This document shows, one piece after another, positions 1-7,772 of a DNA stretch of 64,000 bases. Source of the stretch: Azospirillum sp. TSH64 (GTDB lineage Bacteria > Pseudomonadota > Alphaproteobacteria > Azospirillales > Azospirillaceae); assembly GCF_003116035.1 (NCBI RefSeq), contig NZ_LGQW01000015.1:3182-67181 (forward strand), read 5' to 3'. The position numbers and the translations under genes are program-made. Under the pieces are notes generated by a model that was given only the letters and a program-made list of their open reading frames with translations, did not search any database and was not told the DNA's origin. How positions within the stretch are numbered: position 1 is the first letter of the stretch; every line of letters starts with the position of its first letter.

Positions 1-1222
1 TACGCTCGGCACCACGCTGTTCACCGGCGTGCTGTTGGTGATGGCGGTGTAGGCCGAATAGGCGGTCGTCGTGTTGGAGTTGCCGTCGTTGGCGACCACC
101 GCCACCCGCAGATATTTGTGCGCGTCGGACGTCGTCAGCGTGTAGCTGGCGCTGGTCGCTCCGCTGATCAGGGTCAGGTTGGTGCCGCTGTTGTCGTCGG
201 CCCGGTACCATTGATAGCTGTAGCTCAGCGTGTCGCCGTCCGGGTCGCTCCAGTTGCCTGTTCCCCCGGTCAGGGCGTTGCCCACCGTCGCCGTGCCCGT
301 CACGCCCGGCACCACGCTGTTCACCGGTGGGCCGTTGCCCGCTGCCGCAACCTGCGACGAGTAGACCGACGTGGCCGTCTGGGTGCCGCCCTGTCCGTCG
401 TTGGCGGTCACCACCACGCGCAGGTACTTGTGGCCGTCCGAACTGGTCAGCGTGTAGCTGGAACTCGTCGCGCCGCTGATCGCGGTCAGGTTGGTGCCGC
501 TGTTGTCGTCTGCCCTGTACCATTGGTAGCTGTAGGTCCGGCCATCGCCGTCGGCATCGCTCCAGGTGCCGTTGGTGGTGCTCAATGCGTTGCCGACCGT
601 CGCCGTGCCCGACACGCTCGGCACCACGCTGTTCACCGGCGCGCTGTTGGTGATGGCGGTGTAGGCAGCGGTCGCCGTCTGGGTGCCGCCCTGTCCATCG
701 TTGGCGGTGACCACCACGCGCAGATACTTGTGGGCATCGGACGTGGTCAGCGTGTAGCTGGCGCTGGTCGCACCGCTGATCGCGGTCAGGTTGGTGCCGC
801 TGTTGTCGTCTGCCCTGTACCATTGGTAGCTGTAGGTCCGGCCATCGCCGTCGGCATCGCTCCAGGTGCCGTTGGTGGTGCTCAATGCGTTGCCGACCGT
901 CGCCGTGCCCGACACGCTTGGCACCACGCTGTTCACCGGCGCGCTGTTGGTGATGGCGGTGTAGGCCGAATAGGCGGTCGTCGTGTTGGAGTTGCCGTCG
1001 TTGGCGACCACCGCCACCCGCAGATATTTGTGCGCGTCGGACGTCGTCAGCGTGTAGCTGGCGCTGGTCGCTCCGCTGATCAGGGTCAGGTTGGTGCCGC
1101 TGTTGTCGTCGGCCCGGTACCATTGATAGCTGTAGCTCAGCGTGTCGCCGTCCGGGTCGCTCCAGTTGCCTGTTCCCCCGGTCAGGGCGTTGCCCACCGT
1201 CGCCGTGCCCGTCACGCCCGGC
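1..1222 (-). repeat. Four tandem ~300-bp coding repeats in the giant protein
   Basis: The string accacgctgttcaccgg and its variant recur at 11, 311, 623, 923 and 1223, giving periods of 300, 312, 300 and 300 bp, all multiples of three. Unit 1-310 and unit 923-1222 are almost identical at the DNA level. Units 311-622 and 623-922 form a second near-identical type that differs in the 5' part and at the WSD(P/A)DGD region. The order is therefore A-B-B-A. Such DNA identity points to recent duplication or gene conversion, and the array may continue beyond the left edge. Confidence 0.9.
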
Positions 1223-3606
1223 GCCACGCTGTTCACCGGTGGGCCGTTGGAGGAGGAGCCGCCGCTGACGGTGATCTGGCTGGTCCGCGCGGTGCTGGTT
1301 GTTTCGCCGTCGTTGACGGTGATCGTCGCGGTGCGGGTGCCCGCGGTGGCGCTGCCGGCGGTGTTCTTGTACTGGATCAGCTGGATCACCGCCTGATACC
1401 CCGCCACGCTGGCGGCGCCCCGCAGGGTGATCGTCGACGAGTCGTTGCCGGTGACGCTGATTCCGTAGGTCTTGGCCGTCGCCACGGATGCCGTAAGCAT
1501 GCTCAGGACTTCCGCCGCGCCGTCCGACGTGCCGGATAGGGTGATGGTGGCGCCGAGCAGGCGCGTGTCGCTGTCCGTCTGGGTCAGGGCGGCATTGGGA
1601 GCGATCAGCACACCGGAGGAGGGCGTGGAGGTGGTGACGGACTCCCCGGTACCGGTGCCCGCCCCGTTCAGGTCGACCGACGGCTCGCCCGCGTTCCAAT
1701 GCACCTCATAGGCGCCGAGGTCGAGGGCGCCGTCGCGGATGCGGTCGATGCCGCGGATGTCGTAGCTGCCGCCGTAGCGGTTCGTGTTGCTGCTGTCGCC
1801 GGCGTTGAGGAAGGTCGTCGCGGTCGAGGCCGGACGATAGTCGCGCAGGCTCTTGGTGGCGTTGGTGGAGTCGACGAAGATCGCGTTGCCGGTTATGGCG
1901 CCCTGGTAATTGCTTCCTGTGTTGAGGGTGACCTTGCCGCTGTTGTAAATGATCGCGTTCGGGTCGGAGAAGTTCGTTGTGCCAAGTTTTCCCGAGTTTC
2001 CGGCAATGATCGTGTTGTAGACATTGACCGTGGCCGTGCCCGTCGATCCGCCGTAATAGGTGCCGATCGCCGCGGTCTGGATGGCGGCAGCCGCGGTATC
2101 GTTGTTGATGTAGCTGTTGTTGGCAATGGTGACGTTCCGGATATTGGCCGTAAAGGCCGACGTGGTGCTTTGCACCATGATGACGCCACCCGGATAAGAG
2201 ACCGAGGCTGCGCCAGCATTCATCAGGTATGTGTTGTCGACAAAGAGGCTGTTTTCGATCGTGGTCGTTCCTGTCACCAATGATTTTATCGTCGAGAAAG
2301 CAGCGGTCCCGACCACAACGCTCGAATTCTCACGGAATACGGAATTTTTGACTGTCAAATCTGTGGCTGTATTTGCTGTAGCGATGATGTTGCTTAAATT
2401 ATTTTTGAAGGTCACGCCATCAACTACGAGAGACCCGTTCTGCAACATCAGAAGGCCCTGGTTACCAAGCGAGGTGTAAAATCGCTCGAAGACCAAATTC
2501 TTGACCGTCAGCGTCTTGCCTGTCGCGTTGAAGGAGATGCCCCGGTAGTCACTCGACGTTGTTGTATTGTCACCATTGTCGCCGGAGATCGTGATATCGG
2601 CGATACCGTCGCCATCCACGTCGCCGTTGATCGTGAAGTCCTGAGCCGCCGCCGCCACAAGGGCCGTCGTGTTGCCCAGGGAAACCGTGCCGGACGTCAG
2701 CGTCGAGCTGAACTCGATCACGTCCCCGGCGGCCGCGTTCACGATCGCGTTGTTCAGCGTCCCGGCCCCCGTTCCAGTCGCCGTGGTGACGACGACGGTT
2801 GTCAGGCGACCGGTGAAGCTGTCCATGGAGGAGCGGGCGAAGGGATTCGTCGCCTCGATGGCTCCGCTCTGCACCTCCAGCGTCCAGTTCTGCCCGGCGG
2901 CGTTGCCGGTCTCGTCGTTGGACACCGCCACGTCGGCGCCGGTGAGCCGATGGACCGTCTGAACGAACTTCTGCCCCGCCTGTCCGGCGCCGACGTTGCA
3001 GGCATAGAAAAGAATGTCGCCGCCGGGCTTCAGCGCGGCGCCGATCGCCTGGAGATCCTGCCCACGGTTCGCCAAGCCGTCCGCCCAATAGGAGCGGCCG
3101 GCGATATAAAGATGGCCTTCGTTGCCGTGACTGACGACCTGGACCGAATCCAGGCCGGACATCCCGGACAGGGCGTCCGCCATCTGGCCCAGCGCTTCCT
3201 TCTGGGGATCGAGCAGGACGACCTTGGCATCGGGGGCGATGTCCTTGATCAGCGTCTGGTAGTCGGGCACCGACGTATCGACGAACACCACCGACCGGTA
3301 GCTTTGCTCGTTCTGCGGCTGCGCGTCCGAGGGCAAGCCCGGAGCGGGGAAAGACGCCCTGTCGGCCGCCGGCGCATCCGGTGCCTGTGGCGTCGCCGCG
3401 GCATCGGGTTGCAAGGCGTCGGTGGCATGCGGCTGGCTGTCAGGCGTCGGTTGGTCAGGCTGGACATGCTGCTCTGCCGCCGTCGCCGCACCGGCGGCGT
3501 CGAACATGAAGCGCGGCTCCAGCGCCATGGCAAACGATGGGGTCGGTTTGCGCGCCATGCCGGAACCCTTCTTCCCGCCAACGCCCTTCGCATTCCAAAT
3601 CCGCAT
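1..3606 (-). CDS. Giant LEPR-motif/DUF4347 repeat protein (3' end off window)
   Basis: An uninterrupted minus-strand frame of 1202 codons runs from an ATG at 3606, preceded by a GGTGGGGGA ribosome site, to the left edge with no stop. Residues about 29-39 read LEPRFMFDAAG, which matches the LEPR-XLL N-terminal motif of very large exported bacterial proteins. Residues about 100-260 form a DUF4347 domain, with landmarks VVSHGNEGHLYI and ILFYACNVGAGQ. A stretch rich in Asn, Thr and Val with a parallel beta-helix look follows (about 280-600), then a calcium-binding or cadherin-like linker. From about residue 800, Ig/cadherin-like repeats of ~100 residues contain SYQWYRADDSGTNL and SASYTLTTSDAHKYLRV. 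There is no classical signal peptide, which agrees with type I secretion in this family. It lies downstream of the collar genes on the same strand. Surface adhesin is the likely role, by family inference only. Confidence 0.85.
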   Translation of the reverse strand, partial: MRIWNAKGVGGKKGSGMARKPTPSFAMALEPRFMFDAAGAATAAEQHVQPDQPTPDSQPHATDALQPDAAATPQAPDAPAADRASFPAPGLPSDAQPQNEQSYRSVVFVDTSVPDYQTLIKDIAPDAKVVLLDPQKEALGQMADALSGMSGLDSVQVVSHGNEGHLYIAGRSYWADGLANRGQDLQAIGAALKPGGDILFYACNVGAGQAGQKFVQTVHRLTGADVAVSNDETGNAAGQNWTLEVQSGAIEATNPFARSSMDSFTGRLTTVVVTTATGTGAGTLNNAIVNAAAGDVIEFSSTLTSGTVSLGNTTALVAAAAQDFTINGDVDGDGIADITISGDNGDNTTTSSDYRGISFNATGKTLTVKNLVFERFYTSLGNQGLLMLQNGSLVVDGVTFKNNLSNIIATANTATDLTVKNSVFRENSSVVVGTAAFSTIKSLVTGTTTIENSLFVDNTYLMNAGAASVSYPGGVIMVQSTTSAFTANIRNVTIANNSYINNDTAAAAIQTAAIGTYYGGSTGTATVNVYNTIIAGNSGKLGTTNFSDPNAIIYNSGKVTLNTGSNYQGAITGNAIFVDSTNATKSLRDYRPASTATTFLNAGDSSNTNRYGGSYDIRGIDRIRDGALDLGAYEVHWNAGEPSVDLNGAGTGTGESVTTSTPSSGVLIAPNAALTQTDSDTRLLGATITLSGTSDGAAEVLSMLTASVATAKTYGISVTGNDSSTITLRGAASVAGYQAVIQLIQYKNTAGSATAGTRTATITVNDGETTSTARTSQITVSGGSSSNGPPVNSVAPGVTGTATVGNALTGGTGNWSDPDGDTLSYSYQWYRADDNSGTNLTLISGATSASYTLTTSDAHKYLRVAVVANDGNSNTTTAYSAYTAITNSAPVNSVVPSVSGTATVGNALSTTNGTWSDADGDGRTYSYQWYRADDNSGTNLTAISGATSASYTLTTSDAHKYLRVVVTANDGQGGTQTATAAYTAITNSAPVNSVVPSVSGTATVGNALSTTNGTWSDADGDGRTYSYQWYRADDNSGTNLTAISGATSSSYTLTSSDGHKYLRVVVTANDGQGGTQTATSVYSSQVAAAGNGPPVNSVVPGVTGTATVGNALTGGTGNWSDPDGDTLSYSYQWYRADDNSGTNLTLISGATSASYTLTTSDAHKYLRVAVVANDGNSNTTTAYSAYTAITNSTPVNSVVPSV

Positions 3607-4051
3607 AGTATCCCCCACCGCTAGACCGCCCGGTCCCATGCCGAAATCGATTATCTATGAGTGTGCAAAGTGGGTAAAAATACCCTTTATCTGGCGCATA
3701 GCAATAGCTTGAAAATCCAAATTGAAGCTGTCATCCGGACATTTTTTGGATATCTGCACGCATGTTGTGTAAAGTTGTTTCATCAAGAGACAAATGGTTT
3801 TAAGTCCTATACATATGACAATTTTGTCATAATCGCGTCGGCCCATCATTGGTCGGGGTCTGGCTCAGGGTCTTTTCCGTGCTGCATCAGGCACTTGCAG
3901 TCACAGCGGCAAAACCGGATTTGGATTGGAAATCCCGATTTCCGCCATTCCGGCCGGATGAAAACCGCGTGGAAAAATGATTTGATATCAATGATTTATT
4001 CCGAGAGAGGCCCCCAATTGTACGGTAGGGATCGGGACGCCGCATGGGAGA
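3607..4051. other. AT-richer intergenic region, no gene supported
   Basis: This stretch of about 445 bases separates the collar operon from the giant-protein gene. It is clearly AT-richer than either neighbour. Reading frames here have no family resemblance and no good ribosome site. It is the natural place for a promoter for the giant gene, read leftward, but no convincing -35/-10 pair was fixed. Confidence 0.5.
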
Positions 4052-4085
4052 AGCGCCCCGGTCCACCGGACGGAGCCGGGGCGCT
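4052..4085 (-). terminator. Hairpin just after the second collar gene
   Basis: Arms agcgccccgg (4052-4061) and ccggggcgct (4076-4085) are perfect 10-bp complements around a 14-base loop. They start six bases past the stop codon of the minus-strand collar gene. The following T-run is poor (tctccc), so termination may be weak or need other factors. Confidence 0.5.
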
Positions 4086-4090
4086 CCGTA

Positions 4091-4777
4091 TCAATCACGC
4101 GACGGGAAATAGCCCAGCATGAAGATGAAGAAGAACAGCGACTGGTAGGGTTGCAGGTTGTTGAGCGGGACCGGGGTGGACACGACGCCTCCTCCCGGGC
4201 TCACCTGCACGGTGGCGCCCGTGGGGCCTCCGCTGACCGTAGCCTGCGTGGAGAGCGCCCCCATCAGCGAGCTTCCAGTGGGTGGCGTCGGCAGGTTGGC
4301 GGCGTGGATGTACGGTCCGTCGACGGTCACGTCGGTGCTCGGGTCGATGAACGGTCCGCCCAGCACGGCAGGAATGGAGGACGGGATGTTGCTGGTGCCG
4401 ACCGCGGGGTTCAGCGGCACGGTGACTGTCGCGTTGAACGGAACGGTGCCGCCCGCGCTGCCGCCCTGGAAGGTGGCGCCGTGGGTGTGCGCCGGCAGGT
4501 TGTTTCCGATGATCCCCGTGAACTGCGAGCCGCCCGCATTGCCGGTGTTGATCGTGCTGCTGGTGTAGGGGCTGGTGCCCGGCCCCACCATCACGCGGCC
4601 GCGCAGGTCCGGCAGATTGAACGTCGAGTTGTTCGATGCGCTGCCGAAGGCCCCGGCCGTGATCGCCCACAGGGCCTGGAATTGAGCGGAGTTCACCGCC
4701 TGCCCCAGGCATTGCTGCGTGTTCACGGGGGCAAAATTGCCGGCGAATGGAAAGACGGATCCTATGTAGAAATCCAT
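4091..4777 (-). CDS. Phage tail collar-domain (microcystin-dependent-like) protein 2
   Basis: The 228-residue protein has the tail-collar fold signature: an N-terminal MDFYIGSVFPFAGNFAP stretch, then TFNLPDLRGRVMVGPG (about residues 50-65) and LPAHTHG (about 95). The C-terminal Gly/Thr-rich half ends in YQSLFFFIFMLGYFPSRD. The ATG at 4777 was chosen over longer starts because ggaga lies about 7 bases upstream and the homologous gene at 5957 begins at the equivalent point. Related proteins were first noticed as MdpB in cyanobacteria and resemble tail-fibre tips. Their role in non-phage loci is not established. No other phage structural genes are nearby, so it is probably a domesticated secreted or surface protein. 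Confidence 0.85.
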   Translation of the reverse strand: MDFYIGSVFPFAGNFAPVNTQQCLGQAVNSAQFQALWAITAGAFGSASNNSTFNLPDLRGRVMVGPGTSPYTSSTINTGNAGGSQFTGIIGNNLPAHTHGATFQGGSAGGTVPFNATVTVPLNPAVGTSNIPSSIPAVLGGPFIDPSTDVTVDGPYIHAANLPTPPTGSSLMGALSTQATVSGGPTGATVQVSPGGGVVSTPVPLNNLQPYQSLFFFIFMLGYFPSRD

Positions 4778-4854
4778 GGCGAAATCTCCGGTGGAAACGA
4801 TGCGCTGGGACGGACGGTGCGCGGTGTCGTGCGAAGGCGCCTGGCTGCCGGGGC

Positions 4855-5175
4855 TCAGTTCAGGATCAGCTCGAAGCAGCCCCGCTCGGGGTCGCGCGGA
4901 ATGACGCGCACGATGTAGAATGGCCCCAGCGGTCCCATCGTCGGATGGTCGATCTGGAAATTGCCGTTCCACAGCTGGCTGGGGCCGTAGGTTTCGAACA
5001 GAGCCGAAAAGGACGTGCGTTTCGCCCAGCGCGGCGTGCATTCCGGACGAACCGTCAGCTTCGTCAGCTCGACGTCCATGATCACGGACCCGTCTTCCGG
5101 GGCCAGGAAGCGGAACGTCTGGCCGAGATGCGGGGCGAACATCTCGTGAGAGATGGTGGCAATGTCGATGGTCAT
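4855..5175 (-). CDS. DUF6916 family protein
   Basis: A 106-residue acidic/hydrophobic protein starts MTIDIATISHEMFAPHLG and ends with PFYIVRVIPRDPERGCFELI. From memory of the family, this matches DUF6916, small proteins commonly encoded next to tail-collar genes. It contains no enzyme motif, signal peptide or membrane segment. It lies between two paralogous collar genes on the same strand, with 77-110-base gaps. That position suggests an assembly partner or chaperone for the collar proteins, which is inference from context only. Confidence 0.7.
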   Translation of the reverse strand: MTIDIATISHEMFAPHLGQTFRFLAPEDGSVIMDVELTKLTVRPECTPRWAKRTSFSALFETYGPSQLWNGNFQIDHPTMGPLGPFYIVRVIPRDPERGCFELILN

Positions 5176-5285
5176 CTCAAAGGTCCGGGCTCAAGTTCTG
5201 AAATCACGGCTGTCGTTCCGATCATGCGGAGCCAACGCGCCGCGTCCGTCCATCCGGTGTTCGACGATCGGGGAAGACGTCCGGA

Positions 5286-5957
5286 TCAGTCGCGCATCGG
5301 GAAGATGCCGCTGGTGACGATCAGCATGGTCAGTGCCAGATAGGGCTGCATGTTGTTCACCGGAGACGGGTTGGTGACGCCGCCGCCCGCCGCGATGCTG
5401 ACCGTGCCAGTCAGTCCGCCCATCGTAACGGTGCCGGTGGCCGAACCGACCAGGGCGGAGCCGTTCGGCGCGGTGCCGGAGCTGTAGGGGCCCTCCATGG
5501 TGATGCCGGAGCCGTTGGGGTCGTTGATTTGAAAGGCGCCCAGATAGTTGCTGCCGCTCGCCGGGATGTTGCTGCCGCCGACGACGGTGCTCAGCGGGAT
5601 GGCTGCGGCGGCGGTGACGGTCGCGCTGGTGCTGCTGCCGACCGGAGTGAAGGTCGCGGCGTGTGTGTGCGCCGGCAGGTTCTGCTTGGTGAGCGTGTTG
5701 TTCGCGACGCCGCCGAAGTTCCCTGGATTGAGCGTCTGGTTGTTGAGATAGGGGCTGGTGCCCGAGCCGACCATCACGCGGCCGCGCAGGTCCGGAAGGT
5801 TGAAGTTGGTCGTGCCGTTGCCGCCATACATCGCGCCGGTGATCGCGAAGAGGGCCTGATTCTGACCGACCTGCATCTGCTGGCCCAAGCACTGCGCCGT
5901 GTATTGCGGAGCGTAGGCTCCGGTGAACGGGAAAACCAAACCGAGGTAAACTTCCAT
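5286..5957 (-). CDS. Phage tail collar-domain (microcystin-dependent-like) protein 1
   Basis: This 223-residue paralogue of the product at 4091-4777 has MEVYLGLVFPFTGAYAP at the start, TNFNLPDLRGRVMVGSG at about 48-64, LPAHTHAATF near 95 and the ending SGIFPMRD. The ATG at 5957 has a strong AGGAGG about 8 bases upstream, which decides the start. It is the first gene of a minus-strand set, collar 1 - DUF6916 - collar 2, followed after a longer gap by the giant repeat protein. The two collar proteins are conserved at the N-terminus and in the LPDLRGR and HTH motifs but diverge in the middle, consistent with two different tips. Confidence 0.87.
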   Translation of the reverse strand: MEVYLGLVFPFTGAYAPQYTAQCLGQQMQVGQNQALFAITGAMYGGNGTTNFNLPDLRGRVMVGSGTSPYLNNQTLNPGNFGGVANNTLTKQNLPAHTHAATFTPVGSSTSATVTAAAAIPLSTVVGGSNIPASGSNYLGAFQINDPNGSGITMEGPYSSGTAPNGSALVGSATGTVTMGGLTGTVSIAAGGGVTNPSPVNNMQPYLALTMLIVTSGIFPMRD

Positions 5958-6378
5958 GGCGAAACCTCCTGAATATGAAACCCGTTGCGACGAGCTGTGA
6001 ACGGCACCCCTCCGAGGACGCGTCACCACGTCGAATGCGATAAAAGCATGCAGGCACACTCTCTTATCAGGTTGATTGGGTGGCAATGGCCGATACAAAA
6101 AGTTACTTTTCTTCACAAAAATTTTTGATGATCCCGCCCTGATTGCATACTTTGATATGTATAATGGGCCGCGGCGCTTTCCGGTGAGCTATCCGGGGCG
6201 TCCCGCTAAGGGGCCCGTCCGTTTGTCTGTCCGGCAGCGCGGGAATCATTGCGCAGAGCGGCCGTTGCCTCTGTCGACCCGCATGACGCGCCGATGGGCC
6301 GGGTGGCGATTCTTGCGTTGGATGCGCGTCATCGGCTATGCAGAACCCTCGCATATGCTACCGGGAGGGGTGTGGCCG
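5958..6378. other. Divergent intergenic region between collar operon and GNAT gene
   Basis: About 420 bases with no supported gene. The segment 6090-6170 is AT-rich (for example acaaaaatttttgatg) and lies upstream of both the leftward collar operon and the rightward acetyltransferase gene, so it probably holds the promoters for both. A longer reading frame covers part of it, but that frame has no ribosome site and no family similarity before the acetyltransferase start. Confidence 0.45.
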
Positions 6379-6948
6379 ATGGCCGTTCTGAATGGGTCGC
6401 TGCCTCTGCTCGGCGGGCTGACGGTGCGTTTCCCGCGCCCGTCGGACGATGACTTCCTGCTGGGCCTGTTCATGGACGCGCGCCCCTGGCTGGGCAAGGC
6501 GCACCACGACCGCGACTTCATCCGGACGCTCTACGAACAGCAGTACAGCGCGCGGCGCATGGGGCAGGAAACCCGCTATCCGGAACATCTCGACTTCGTC
6601 ATCGAGAAGACGGGACAGCCGGTGGGACGGATCGTCATGGATCTCGGCCGCTACGACTGGCGGGTGTCGGAGGTGGAGATCCATCGTCTGGCGCGCGGCA
6701 AGGGCATCGGTACCGATCTGCTGCGCAGCTTTCAGGGAACTGCGGCGCAGATGCGCATTCCGATCACCCTGTCGGTGGCCGAGGTGGATACGCGCGTCCA
6801 CTGGTTCTACCACCGGCTTGGCTTCGATCTTCTGGCGAAGACGTCTCCGTCGCTGGAACTGATCTGGCTTCCGCCGGGCCATCCCGGTATTCAGCACCTG
6901 CCGCCGCAGATCCTGCCCGCCCAGATGCGGCCGGGCGGAGCCTCCTGA
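6379..6948 (+). CDS. GNAT-family N-acetyltransferase
   Basis: The 190-residue protein has the GNAT core. It begins with LTVRFPRPSDDDFLLGLF and includes a substrate-side strand DFVIEKTGQPVGRIVMDLG. The acetyl-CoA pyrophosphate loop is HRLARGKGIGTDLL (about residues 102-115), and the C-terminal VHWFYHRLGFDLL is motif B, the usual tyrosine/phenylalanine region. The start at 6379 has gggagggg 9-16 bases upstream; an upstream ATG at 6355 is possible. The substrate cannot be told from sequence. It stands alone, divergent from the collar operon. Confidence 0.8.
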   Translation: MAVLNGSLPLLGGLTVRFPRPSDDDFLLGLFMDARPWLGKAHHDRDFIRTLYEQQYSARRMGQETRYPEHLDFVIEKTGQPVGRIVMDLGRYDWRVSEVEIHRLARGKGIGTDLLRSFQGTAAQMRIPITLSVAEVDTRVHWFYHRLGFDLLAKTSPSLELIWLPPGHPGIQHLPPQILPAQMRPGGAS

Positions 6949-7165
6949 CCTGACCCCGACGGTCGGCAGTGACGGCCGGGCGGACCGATGTCGCGGAGGT
7001 TGAACGCACCCCCTCGCTCCATGGCTCCGCAAGCTGGGTGGAATTGATGAGGTCGACCTGGAACGCCGCTGTGCCCTGGTGGCAGGCGTTCCGCCAAGGA
7101 CGTCTGCACAAACGGCAGCGCTTGCGCTATGATCGGGGAACAATCCTCGGAAAAGAGAGCCTCCG

Positions 7166-7657
7166 ATGCGTGCCCACATCCGCCCCACCCGTATCGCTGC
7201 CGTTGCTGTGCTTGCGCTGTCCACCGCACTGGCCGGCTGCCAGACCGGCTCGATGGGGACCAAGGAGGGGGTCGGCACCGTCGGCGGCGCCGTCGCCGGC
7301 GGCCTGATCGGGTCGCGCTTCGGCGGCGGTTCGGGCAAGCTGGTGGCGGTCGGCATCGGCACGCTCTTGGGCGCCTTCGCCGGCCGCGAGATCGGCGCCT
7401 CGCTCGACCACGCCGACCAGCAATATGCAGACCGCGCCGCCTATCAGGCCTACAGCGCGCCCATCGGCCAGCGGATCAGCTGGAACAACCCGCAGTCCGG
7501 CAACCAGGGCACCGTCGTGCCGGTCCGCGACGGCTATGACGGCTCCGGCTCCTATTGCCGCGAGTTCCAGCAGACCATCGTCGTCGGCGGCCGCACCGAA
7601 CAGGCCTTCGGCACCGCCTGCCGCCAGCCCGACGGGTCGTGGAAGATCGTGGGGTAG
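7166..7657 (+). CDS. Glycine-zipper outer-membrane lipoprotein (17-kDa surface antigen type)
   Basis: The 163-residue protein has a lipoprotein signal, ending in the lipobox LAGC with Cys at residue 25. A glycine-zipper segment follows, GTVGGAVAGGLIGSRFGGG (about 37-56) and LLGAFAGREIGASLD. The C-terminal domain, with ISWNNPQSGNQGTV and YCREFQQTIVVGG and ending GSWKIVG, is typical of RT0821/Lpp0805-type surface antigens. It should be lipidated and anchored in the outer membrane, where such proteins are thought to support envelope integrity. It is monocistronic, with AAGAGAG upstream of the ATG. Confidence 0.87.
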   Translation: MRAHIRPTRIAAVAVLALSTALAGCQTGSMGTKEGVGTVGGAVAGGLIGSRFGGGSGKLVAVGIGTLLGAFAGREIGASLDHADQQYADRAAYQAYSAPIGQRISWNNPQSGNQGTVVPVRDGYDGSGSYCREFQQTIVVGGRTEQAFGTACRQPDGSWKIVG

Positions 7658-7772
7658 GGGAGCAGGAGGGAGCGACGGCTTTTCTGCGTCCACTTGCCGA
7701 CCTCCGCTTGACAAAGGAAGATGGGCGGCGCTTCCCGTCGCTCCCTCTGTCTAACGATCCCGGCCAGCTCCT

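Noticed and set aside
118..1539. A 473-codon plus-strand frame over the repeat region
   Set aside because: It is rich in Arg, Val and Ala repeats and mirrors the opposite-strand repeat array. The minus strand gives coherent DUF4347 and Ig-like domains with a ribosome site, so the plus frame is a shadow.
3661..4122. A 153-codon frame in the AT-rich gap
   Set aside because: No ribosome site and no family resemblance; it also runs into the end of the collar gene.
4091..5957. A prophage tail module
   Set aside because: Only collar-domain and DUF6916 genes are present. No capsid, terminase, sheath, baseplate or integrase gene is nearby, so a prophage is not supported.
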